This document shows positions 1 through 5,180 of a stretch of 5,712 bases of DNA, in pieces. Within the stretch, counting starts at the first letter, position 1. Every line of letters begins with the position of its first letter. The stretch covers positions 1 through 5,712 of the forward strand of contig JANQKX010000094.1 in assembly GCA_028280915.1 (NCBI GenBank), written 5' to 3'. This stretch comes from Kiloniellaceae bacterium. GTDB taxonomy: Bacteria; Pseudomonadota; Alphaproteobacteria; Kiloniellales; Kiloniellaceae. The notes under the pieces are model-generated. The model did no database searches, was not told where the DNA came from, and saw nothing but the letters and a program-made list of their open reading frames with translations. A program made the translations under genes and the position numbers.

Positions 1-361
1 GGGGGGCTTGCGGGGCTTTGGCAATCTCCCGCTGGATGGCCTTGCGGGTGCAAAAACAGGGATAAAGCAAGCCCGAGTCCGACAAGGCCTCGAGCGCCCG
101 GCGGTAGCGGTCCAAAACCTGGGACTGACGCCGCACCGGCGCGGGCCAGGTCAGCCCCAGCCACGCCAGGTCTTCCATGAGGGCCGCTTCATAGGCGGGG
201 CGAGACCGGCTGGCATCCAGATCGTCGATGCGCAGCAAGAACCGGCCGCCGACGATCTGGGCCTGCCGCCAGGCAAAACACGCCGAATAGGCATGCCCCA
301 AATGTAAAAATCCACTGGGCGACGGCGCAAAGCGGGTGATTGTCGGCGTGAACTTGGTCAT
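1..361 (-). CDS. gluQRS: Glutamyl-Q tRNA(Asp) synthetase, N-terminal part (cut by the window edge)
   Basis: This is a truncated paralogue of glutamyl-tRNA synthetase. The family activates glutamate and attaches it to the queuosine base in the anticodon of tRNA(Asp), giving glutamyl-queuosine; it acts in the cytoplasm. About 120 residues are visible. The class I signature FAPSPSGFLHLGHA lies at residues 11-24 and contains the HIGH-type motif HLGH. RIDDLD (44-49) matches the RIEDLD element of the family, and PCFC (101-104) matches the start of the zinc-binding cysteine cluster seen in bacterial GluQ-RS. The C-terminal half, including the KMSKS-type loop, is beyond position 1. The chosen start is the ATG at 361, directly before TKFTPTITRFAPSPSG. 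An in-frame ATG at 388 would add nine residues but has no Shine-Dalgarno sequence. The gene is divergent from the glycosylase. The short, queuosine-typical N-terminus favours GluQ-RS over full-length GltX. Confidence 0.93.
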   Translation of the reverse strand, partial: MTKFTPTITRFAPSPSGFLHLGHAYSACFAWRQAQIVGGRFLLRIDDLDASRSRPAYEAALMEDLAWLGLTWPAPVRRQSQVLDRYRRALEALSDSGLLYPCFCTRKAIQREIAKAPQAP

Positions 362-430
362 GATGTGCAGCCCATAAACCCTGCCCATAGACAAAGACGG
401 GGCAAAAGTCCAGGCGAGGCCGACCCCAAG

Positions 431-1102
431 GTGACCGAGAAGAACCAGCCCGCCCCGATTAGCACGCCCGATGTGTCCCTAAAGCCGGCGCTGGACGCCC
501 TATCGGGCCTTGATCCGGATCTGGCCCGGGCTTATCGAACTTGTGGCCTGCCGCCGGTGCGGGGCAATCCCACGGGATTTGCCGGTCTGCTCCACATCAT
601 CGTGGGCCAGCAGGTTTCCACCCAATCCGCCCGCGCCATCATCGAGCGTCTGGGCCAGAAGCTGACGGTGCTAAACCCGGAAACCTTTTTGGAACTGACC
701 GACACGGACCTGAAGGAAATCGGCTTCAGCCGCGCCAAGATGCGCTATGGCCGCGCCGTCGCCGACGGGATCGCGGCGGGCCAGCTGGATATGGCCGCCC
801 TGGACCATCGGGACGACCAGCAAGTCATGGAGGAATTGGTCAAGTGGCCGGGCATCGGCCGTTGGACCGCCGAGATCTATCTGTTGTTCGCCATGAAACG
901 CCCCGACGTTTGGCCCGCCGGCGACTTGGCGATCGTCGTCGCGACCCAACGGCTGAAAAATCTGACCGAGCGGCCCACGGAAGCGGAGATGCGCCGGCTG
1001 GCGGAAAACTGGCGCCCCCACCGCAGCGCCGCGGCCCGCTTGCTGTGGCACGCCTATCGTCATCCCGGCGTTGCTTTTGCCGAGGAAAAGCTGAAAGGGT
1101 GA
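431..1102 (+). CDS. DNA-3-methyladenine glycosylase II family protein (HhH-GPD, AlkA type)
   Basis: This is a base-excision repair enzyme predicted to cut the N-glycosidic bond of alkylated purines such as 3-methyladenine. Numbering from the GTG at 431 gives 223 residues. IIVGQQVSTQSA (56-67) is the typical helical segment of the family. The helix-hairpin-helix is LVKWPGIGRWTA (136-147). It is followed by WPAGDLAI, whose Asp165 stands where AlkA has its catalytic aspartate. ENWRPHRSAAARLLWH (192-207) is the conserved C-terminal helix. The protein lacks the extra N-terminal domain of E. coli AlkA, as do many bacterial homologues of about 210-230 residues. GTG 431 was preferred because AGGCGAGG lies 11 bases upstream and it leaves room for the divergent gluQRS start. 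The alternative ATG at 365 adds 22 polar residues of low complexity and would place the two gene starts three bases apart. The esterase follows on the same strand after 58 bases, so the two may be co-transcribed. Confidence 0.9.
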   Translation: MTEKNQPAPISTPDVSLKPALDALSGLDPDLARAYRTCGLPPVRGNPTGFAGLLHIIVGQQVSTQSARAIIERLGQKLTVLNPETFLELTDTDLKEIGFSRAKMRYGRAVADGIAAGQLDMAALDHRDDQQVMEELVKWPGIGRWTAEIYLLFAMKRPDVWPAGDLAIVVATQRLKNLTERPTEAEMRRLAENWRPHRSAAARLLWHAYRHPGVAFAEEKLKG

Positions 1103-1160
1103 CCTGGCGCAAAAAACGCCGTATCTAAGGTCGTCCAGAAAATAAGAGGAATATGCTTTC

Positions 1161-1829
1161 ATGACATCCGTCCCCCGCCTTGACGGGCCGCGCCATGGCC
1201 CCGCCTCCGGTGCGCCCGCCACCTCCCTGGTCGTCTTTCTGCACGGCCTGGGGGCCGACGGGAACGATCTGATTTCCCTGGCGCCCATGTTGGCCCAGAT
1301 GCTGCCCGATGCGGCCTTCGTGGCCCCGGATGCGCCAGAGCCCTGCGATATGGCGCCCATGGGGCGGCAGTGGTTCAGCCTGCAGGCCCGGGATGGCGCC
1401 AGCCTTCTGGCGGGGGTGTCATCGGCGGCCCCAATCCTGAATGCCTTTTTGGACCAGGAGCTGGAAAACCTGGGGCTGGGCGACGACCGCTTGGCGGTGA
1501 TCGGCTTTTCCCAGGGCACCATGACCGCGCTTTACACCTGCCTGCGCCGACCCAAGCCCTGTGCCGCGATCATCGGCTTTTCCGGCGCCTTGATTGCCCC
1601 CGAGCGCCTGGCCGGGGAGGTCAAGAGCCGCCCGCCCATCCTGCTGGTGCACGGCGAAGCAGACCCGGTGGTGCCCTTTCAGGCCATGCCCGCCGCCGCC
1701 CAGACCCTTAACCTGGCCGGCTTTGACGTATCGGCCCATGCCCGCCCCGGATTGGGCCACGGCATCGACCCGGAGGGCCTGCAGCTATGCGCCGCCATGT
1801 TGAGCAAGACCCTCGGCCCGACTGCCTGA
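1161..1829 (+). CDS. Alpha/beta-hydrolase, phospholipase/carboxylesterase family
   Basis: This is a 222-residue serine esterase of the Abhydrolase_2 type (carboxylesterase, YpfH-like, related to acyl-protein thioesterases). The family hydrolyses short acyl esters; the natural substrate cannot be read from sequence. FLHGLGADGNDL (26-37) forms the oxyanion-hole loop. GFSQGTM (115-121) is the nucleophile elbow with Ser117. HGEADPVVPF (164-173) carries the acid Asp168, and GLGHGID (197-203) carries His200, so the triad is complete and correctly ordered. No signal peptide is seen, so it is probably cytoplasmic. AAGAGGA at 1144-1150 lies 10 bases before the ATG. The gene ends 29 bases from the convergent peroxiredoxin-like gene, and I see no strong terminator in that gap. 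Function beyond a general esterase is inference. Confidence 0.92.
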   Translation: MTSVPRLDGPRHGPASGAPATSLVVFLHGLGADGNDLISLAPMLAQMLPDAAFVAPDAPEPCDMAPMGRQWFSLQARDGASLLAGVSSAAPILNAFLDQELENLGLGDDRLAVIGFSQGTMTALYTCLRRPKPCAAIIGFSGALIAPERLAGEVKSRPPILLVHGEADPVVPFQAMPAAAQTLNLAGFDVSAHARPGLGHGIDPEGLQLCAAMLSKTLGPTA

Positions 1830-1858
1830 GCACCAGTAGATTTTCGATTCGGCGATTT

Positions 1859-2371
1859 TCAGCCCGTGCCCCGGATGGGGTAGCCGCTGTCCTGGCTATA
1901 GGTGATGCCCCGCAGGATGAGGCCCAGATCGGGCCGGGAGAAGGGGGAATTGGAAACATCCAGGATCTGAACGGCGCCGTCGGGGTTGACCACAAAAAGG
2001 CCGGGCTCGGGGAAGGGGCGGTCGGTTTCCTGCTCTGAGCGGGGGTTGGAGACATAAAGCCCCAGTTGGCGCATTTGCGGGACGGAAAGGTCGTAGGCCA
2101 CCGGCAGGGAAAAGCCGATGGTTTCCGCCTGGGCCGCGGCCTTGTCTTGAGGATCGCCGGAAACGGCCACCACGTCGACCTTCCGTCCGGCCAGCTCCGG
2201 CGCCATTTCCTGCAGGCGGCTCAGATAGTTGTTGCACAGCGGGCAATGCTTGCCCCGGTAAACCACGACCATCTGCCAACGGCCCGAACCGCCAATCCGA
2301 ACCGCTTCGCCTGCCAGGCTCGGCAGAGTCATTTCAGGCATCGGGGCACCAGCGGTAAGCTTGCTACTCAT
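1859..2371 (-). CDS. Peroxiredoxin-like protein with a thioredoxin fold (AhpC/TSA/redoxin family), CPxC motif
   Basis: This 170-residue protein belongs to the AhpC/TSA (redoxin) superfamily. It starts GAPMPEMTLPSLAGE (8-22), the usual N-terminal strand region of peroxiredoxins. VVVYRGKHCPLCNNYL (35-50) holds Cys43 and Cys46 in a CPLC arrangement. In classical peroxiredoxins this position reads PxxxTxxC, with one peroxidatic cysteine. The YRGxHCPxC variant is characteristic of a peroxiredoxin-like subfamily annotated as redoxin-domain proteins. VDVVAVSGDP (64-73) and PGLFVVNPDGAVQILD (123-138) are the next conserved strands. No other cysteine is present. The start is the ATG at 2371, with GGAG 10 bases upstream; an in-frame extension to 2518 has no family similarity that I can see. 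The role is probably thiol-dependent peroxide reduction or disulfide exchange, not established. It is divergent from the HNH gene and convergent with the esterase. No signal peptide is seen. Confidence 0.88.
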   Translation of the reverse strand: MSSKLTAGAPMPEMTLPSLAGEAVRIGGSGRWQMVVVYRGKHCPLCNNYLSRLQEMAPELAGRKVDVVAVSGDPQDKAAAQAETIGFSLPVAYDLSVPQMRQLGLYVSNPRSEQETDRPFPEPGLFVVNPDGAVQILDVSNSPFSRPDLGLILRGITYSQDSGYPIRGTG

Positions 2372-2381
2372 AATCTCGTTT

Positions 2382-2385
2382 CTCC
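2382..2385 (-). promoter_or_regulatory. Ribosome binding site of the peroxiredoxin-like gene
   Basis: On the minus strand GGAG is followed by a 10-base spacer and the ATG at 2371. It decides the start of the peroxiredoxin-like gene against the longer open frame that begins at 2518. Confidence 0.6.
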
Positions 2386-2511
2386 AAAAATTTGCCGGAA
2401 AGGTCGGCCGGATGGCGACGGGCGGCACTGTAGCGCCGGAGCGCATTAGGAAAAATTCACATATCCTTGATCCGGCACCCCCCAATGCGCCATCATGGCT
2501 GTCATGAAATC

Positions 2512-2534
2512 GTAGCATCTACAATATCTTGTAG
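2512..2534. repeat. Paired inverted repeats in the divergent spacer (possible operator or RNA switch element)
   Basis: CTACAA (2519-2524) and TTGTAG (2529-2534) form a perfect six-base inverted repeat around TATC. The left arm overlaps a second dyad, GTAG-CAT-CTAC (2512-2522), so CTAC could pair either way. It lies between the peroxiredoxin-like gene and the HNH gene, about 100 bases upstream of the latter, in AT-richer DNA. A dimeric repressor site is one reading; I do not recognise the regulator. Confidence 0.35.
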
Positions 2535-2617
2535 GGGCGACGGCGATTCACCATCAAACTATGGGAAGCGAACACGAAAGATGGGCTTGCGAATGAGAAA
2601 ACGGGACTCAAATTACC

Positions 2618-2625
2618 AGAGGAGG
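2618..2625 (+). promoter_or_regulatory. Strong ribosome binding site of the HNH gene
   Basis: AGAGGAGG, a near-perfect Shine-Dalgarno sequence, ends nine bases before the GTG at 2635. It settles a GTG start for the HNH gene. The last codons of an 11-codon upstream frame (2593-2628) lie on top of this site. Confidence 0.75.
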
Positions 2626-2634
2626 TAAAAGAGC

Positions 2635-3195
2635 GTGACCGTTGGTGCAGAAACCTATCCGGCTTTGGTGCTTAACGCCGATTTTCGGCCGTTAAGTTAC
2701 TTTCCATTATCGCTTTGGTCCTGGCAGGATACCATTAAGGCCGTTTTTTTAGACCGCGTTAATATCGTTTCCGAGTACGACAGTGTGGTGCATTCCCCTT
2801 CCTTGGACATGCGCCTGCCCAGCGTGATCGCGCTGAAGGAATATGTGAAACTGGATCGACGGCCTGCCTTTACCCGTTTCAACGTTTTTTTGCGCGATTC
2901 CTTTTTGTGTCAATATTGCGGCACCGGCTTCGCGGCCGAGGACCTGACCTTCGATCACATCATTCCCCGTTCGCGGGGCGGGCGGACCACCTGGACCAAC
3001 GTGGTCACCGCCTGCCAGGCGTGCAACCTGGCCAAGGGAAGCCGACTGCTGCATGAAACCGACCTGCGGCTTTTGCGGCCCGTGCATTGCCCCACCACCT
3101 ATGAACTGCAGAGCAACGGACGGGCTTTTCCGCCCAATTATCTGCACGAAAGTTGGCGGGATTTTCTCTACTGGGATTCCGAGCTGGAATCCTAG
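2635..3195 (+). CDS. HNH endonuclease family protein with two CxxC zinc knuckles
   Basis: This 186-residue protein has an HNH nuclease fold in its C-terminal half. CQYCG (92-96) and CQAC (127-130) are the two zinc knuckles. Between them LTFDHIIPRSRGG (104-116) supplies the catalytic Asp107-His108 pair, TNVVTACQACNLAKGS (121-136) supplies Asn122, and Asn131-Lys134 complete the motif. The N-terminal segment LVLNADFRPLSYFPLSLWSW (11-30) is typical of a small HNH family common in alphaproteobacteria and cyanobacteria; its substrate is unknown to me. Metal-dependent DNA nicking or cutting is inferred from the fold. No methyltransferase, toxin or mobile-element partner is adjacent, so a restriction or homing role is not supported. 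The 5' third is AT-richer (about 45% GC at 2701-2760) and uses the Leu codon TTA three times, with two runs of seven T. Hairpins lie at 2671-2696 and over the stop codon. Confidence 0.9.
   Translation: MTVGAETYPALVLNADFRPLSYFPLSLWSWQDTIKAVFLDRVNIVSEYDSVVHSPSLDMRLPSVIALKEYVKLDRRPAFTRFNVFLRDSFLCQYCGTGFAAEDLTFDHIIPRSRGGRTTWTNVVTACQACNLAKGSRLLHETDLRLLRPVHCPTTYELQSNGRAFPPNYLHESWRDFLYWDSELES
2671..2696 (+). repeat. Hairpin-forming inverted repeat inside the start of the HNH coding region
   Basis: CTTAACGCCGA (2671-2681) pairs with TCGGC (2685-2689) and GTTAAG (2691-2696), leaving a TTT loop and one bulged C at 2690. That is 11 base pairs beginning 36 bases after the GTG. It lies in coding sequence for LNADFRPLS, so protein conservation may explain part of it. 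Confidence 0.5.
3171..3195. terminator. Hairpin at the HNH stop codon, possible bidirectional 3'-end structure
   Basis: CTGGGATTCC (3171-3180) pairs with GGAATCCTAG (3186-3195) around the loop GAGCT. Seven inner pairs are perfect, then one G-U wobble and two more pairs, so the stem ends exactly on the TAG stop codon. It sits between the convergent HNH and coq7 genes, only 20 bases from the coq7 stop. Neither strand shows a following T run, so it is not a classical intrinsic terminator. A role as a 3'-end stabiliser or block to convergent transcription is inference. Confidence 0.4.
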
Positions 3196-3215
3196 CGCGG
3201 CCTTCGCCCGACGCT

Positions 3216-3800
3216 CTAAACCCGCTCCGACAGCCAGATCGCCAGGCGGGAACCGGCTTTGATGCCCGTCACGAGCACCTCATAGCCCGGTGTTTCTTCC
3301 GCGCCCTCGGCCAGGCCCGTATCCCGGTGCTCCAACTCTTCGGCCCGGAACTGTTCGATGGTTTCCTTCAAGGGCGCCTCGTCCGGCCCCAGGGCGGCGG
3401 ATTGTTTGGCGTAGTGCTCGTCGATCACCTCCTCGACGGCCACCGTGCAGGCCATGGCGGCCTTTTCCCCCATCAACGCCGTGGCCGCCCCCAGGGCAAA
3501 CCCCGCCACATGCCATAGGGGCTGCAGGGCGGTGGGGCGCACCCGCCGCTCCAGCAGCATCTGATCAAAGGTCTGCAGATGGTGCAGCTCTTGATCGTAC
3601 ATGTGCCGTATGGTCGCGCTCTTGGGGTGGTTTTCCCCCAGCACCGCCAGCTGGCCCTCGTAGATGCGCCGCGCGCCGTATTCGCCGGCCTGGTCGACGC
3701 GGATGAAGGTGGCGATTTGCTCTTCCGGGGTCTCGTCGCCGGGCAGGCGCCGACGAACGGCGGGGCCGCTGGGATCAGGCATGTTGTTGGAGGTCATCAT
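3216..3800 (-). CDS. coq7: Demethoxyubiquinone hydroxylase family protein (COQ7, diiron)
   Basis: This 194-residue enzyme is predicted to hydroxylate demethoxyubiquinol, the penultimate step of aerobic ubiquinone synthesis, at the inner membrane surface. IRVDQAGEYGARRIYEGQ (33-50) contains the first iron ligand Glu40. YDQELHHL (68-75) gives Glu71 and His74, VEEVIDEHY (122-130) gives Glu123, and EELEH (154-158) gives Glu155 and His158. All six ligands of the COQ7 family are therefore present. Two internal stretches, around 96-111 and 173-191, are hydrophobic or amphipathic, as expected for a membrane-associated protein. Its length fits the bacterial COQ7 family, which takes the place of UbiF in many proteobacteria. 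The start is the ATG pair at 3800/3797, with GGGAG just upstream, and overlaps the 3' end of dsbB by 26 bases. It is the last gene of the minus-strand operon. A further in-frame ATG at 3782 is possible. Confidence 0.93.
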   Translation of the reverse strand: MMTSNNMPDPSGPAVRRRLPGDETPEEQIATFIRVDQAGEYGARRIYEGQLAVLGENHPKSATIRHMYDQELHHLQTFDQMLLERRVRPTALQPLWHVAGFALGAATALMGEKAAMACTVAVEEVIDEHYAKQSAALGPDEAPLKETIEQFRAEELEHRDTGLAEGAEETPGYEVLVTGIKAGSRLAIWLSERV

Positions 3801-4311
3801 CTCTCTCCCGAGAAGCGCGGGTGCCAAGGCGCAAGGATACAAAACAAAGGGCTGCGAAAGCCAAGGATGCCAGTACATTATAGCCGGCCATGGACAGCCC
3901 GAAGAGGGACCAAGGCACCACATCGCAGGCCACGAAGGGCTGATCCAGCAACTGATGCATCATATCCTCGGCGGACGCATTGGGATCCAGGGCCGGGGCG
4001 TGGCACGCCGCCGTGCCCTCCCACCATTTGTGCTCCACGCCCACATGGAAAAAGGCAATCGCCGCCCCGGCGAGGAAGCAGAGCCCGGCCAGACCCACGA
4101 AGGCTTGCCGGCCCCGACCGGAGCGCAGCAGTACCAGGGCCAGAACACCGCAGGCCAGGGCCGCCCCATAGGCGTAGCGCTGGTAGACACACAGCACGCA
4201 AGGCTGCAGACCGCCCCAGTACTGCGACGCAAAGGCCGAGCCCAAGGCGCCAAGGCACAGCACAATGATCAAAAGGGGGACGGCCGCGGGGCGTCGTAGG
4301 GTCTCAATCAT
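3775..4311 (-). CDS. dsbB: Disulfide bond formation protein B (DsbB family)
   Basis: This 178-residue inner-membrane protein is predicted to reoxidise a DsbA-type periplasmic thiol oxidase and pass the electrons to ubiquinone. Four membrane segments are visible at about 9-28, 46-63, 70-90 and 135-160. GGLQPCVLCVYQR (33-45) carries the Cys38-Cys41 pair of the first periplasmic loop with the conserved Gln and Arg. The second loop carries Cys103 and Cys129, the pair that exchanges with DsbA. PWSLFGLSMAGYN (133-145) is the usual start of the last membrane helix. The C-terminus is charged. The ATG at 4311 was chosen because MIETLRRP leads straight into helix 1. A TTG at 4347 would add 12 residues, and neither has an ideally spaced ribosome site. 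The gene follows the DedA-type gene by 54 bases and overlaps coq7. No dsbA gene is in the window. Confidence 0.93.
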   Translation of the reverse strand: MIETLRRPAAVPLLIIVLCLGALGSAFASQYWGGLQPCVLCVYQRYAYGAALACGVLALVLLRSGRGRQAFVGLAGLCFLAGAAIAFFHVGVEHKWWEGTAACHAPALDPNASAEDMMHQLLDQPFVACDVVPWSLFGLSMAGYNVLASLAFAALCFVSLRLGTRASRERDDDLQQHA

Positions 4312-4365
4312 GGGGCCAAGATAATCCGCCTCCGGCTCCGCCGTCAAAGGGCCAAATGCTGCACA

Positions 4366-4947
4366 TCAGGCGAGCCAGCGGATCGCCAGGAAACCGCCGA
4401 ACAAAAGGATGAAAAACAGCGTCGCCAGCCAGGGCAGATAACGCTCGATGAAGCCCTTGATGGGGGCGCCGAATTTCCACAGCAAAAAGGCCAGCAAAAA
4501 GAACCGCGCGCCCCGCGACAGCACCGAAGCCACGATGAAGACCCACAGATTCAGATCCAGCGCGCCGCTGGCGATTGTGATGACCTTGTAGGGGAAGGGT
4601 GTGAAACCGGCGCCTGCCACGATCCAGGCGCCCCATTCGTCGTAACGCCCTTGGAAGGCCGCGAACTTTTCCGCGTAGCCATAAAAATCCAGGATCGGCT
4701 GCCCGATGACGTCAAACAGCAGGGCGCCGATGGCATAACCCAAGAGCCCCCCCAGTACCGAGGACACGGTGCAGACCGTGGCGATCAACCAGGCCCGCTT
4801 AGGGGCGGCCAAAACCATGGGGATGATCAAAATGTCGGGCGGTATGGGAAAAACCGACGATTCCACAAAACTGATCGCGGCCAGCACCCACAAGGCATGG
4901 GGGTGCCCCGCCAGGCCCATGGTCCAATCGTATAAGCGGCGCAGCAT
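4366..4947 (-). CDS. DedA/VTT-domain membrane protein (YqaA-like)
   Basis: This 193-residue integral membrane protein belongs to the DedA (SNARE-associated, VTT) superfamily, whose studied members act in lipid carrier recycling and membrane homeostasis. FVESSVFPIPPDILIIP (27-43) is the first re-entrant region, with the acidic Glu29 and a proline-rich turn. GGLLGYAIG (66-74) is the glycine-rich helix. GAGFTPFPYKVITIASGAL (112-130) is the second re-entrant element, in the form typical of the YqaA branch. SRGARFFLLAFLL (144-156) carries the conserved arginines. A last hydrophobic helix ends the protein at 172-188. The start is the ATG at 4947, with AGGGAAG about 10 bases upstream. It appears to be the first gene of an operon with dsbB and coq7. 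The transported or flipped lipid cannot be told from sequence. Confidence 0.88.
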   Translation of the reverse strand: MLRRLYDWTMGLAGHPHALWVLAAISFVESSVFPIPPDILIIPMVLAAPKRAWLIATVCTVSSVLGGLLGYAIGALLFDVIGQPILDFYGYAEKFAAFQGRYDEWGAWIVAGAGFTPFPYKVITIASGALDLNLWVFIVASVLSRGARFFLLAFLLWKFGAPIKGFIERYLPWLATLFFILLFGGFLAIRWLA

Positions 4948-5071
4948 TGCCGGTGACTTCCCTAGCCTTGGTGTGTCGATTTCCGCCGCCGATTGGGGAC
5001 GCTGATCGGGATGGACGCCTCATAGCAGGCCGCTCGGCGCGCCGCAACCACCCTGCTTTACAGGAGGGAAC

Positions 5072-5118
5072 GACAGGAACTGTCTAAGCCTTAGTCCTAA
5101 ATAAGTGATAAATTTACT
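5072..5118. repeat. Cluster of short palindromes upstream of the SnoaL-like gene
   Basis: Four short dyads follow one another: GACAG-GAA-CTGTC (5072-5084), CTAAG-C-CTTAG (5084-5094), TTAG-TC-CTAA (5091-5100), and a looser AAGT/ACTT pair flanking AT-rich DNA (5104-5119 region). They sit in the 233-base divergent spacer between the DedA-type operon and the SnoaL-like gene, which otherwise holds no gene that I can see. Regulator binding is plausible but unproven. Confidence 0.35.
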
Positions 5119-5146
5119 TGGCAAGGCCGCGCTGAGAGAGCCATTT
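5118..5146 (+). promoter_or_regulatory. Weak candidate promoter for the SnoaL-like gene
   Basis: TTGGCA (5118-5123) resembles a -35 box. A 17-base spacer leads to CCATTT (5141-5146), a poor -10 box. It lies 35 bases upstream of the start codon at 5181 and just after the palindrome cluster. The evidence is only positional and by eye. Confidence 0.2.
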
Positions 5147-5180
5147 TGAACAAAGAGCTTTTGTCCCGGAGGATCCGATT

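Noticed and set aside
1105..1120. GGCG-CAAAAAA-CGCC hairpin after the glycosylase gene as a terminator
   Set aside because: The stem has only four pairs, and no T run follows it on the plus strand.
671..1522. Long minus-strand open frame of 283 codons across the glycosylase and esterase genes
   Set aside because: It lies opposite two well-recognised genes, shows no family motif, and is the usual by-product of GC-rich codon use.
2372..2518. N-terminal extension of the peroxiredoxin-like protein up to 2518
   Set aside because: The extension lacks redoxin similarity, while a Shine-Dalgarno site sits just before the ATG at 2371 and the domain begins there.
2635..3195. HNH gene as part of a restriction, homing or phage-defence system
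   Set aside because: No methyltransferase, specificity subunit, intron, toxin or phage gene is adjacent; the neighbours are housekeeping genes.
3801..3923. N-terminal extension of COQ7 within dsbB
   Set aside because: The added residues are dsbB sequence read out of frame; the ATG pair at 3800/3797 has a ribosome site and family-like length.
3579..4299. Long plus-strand open frames opposite coq7 and dsbB
   Set aside because: They are arginine- and proline-rich mirror frames of two genes with complete active-site motifs.
5067..5100. Two GGAAC boxes as an EcfG-type general stress promoter
   Set aside because: No CGTT box is found at the expected 16-17 base spacing after either GGAAC.
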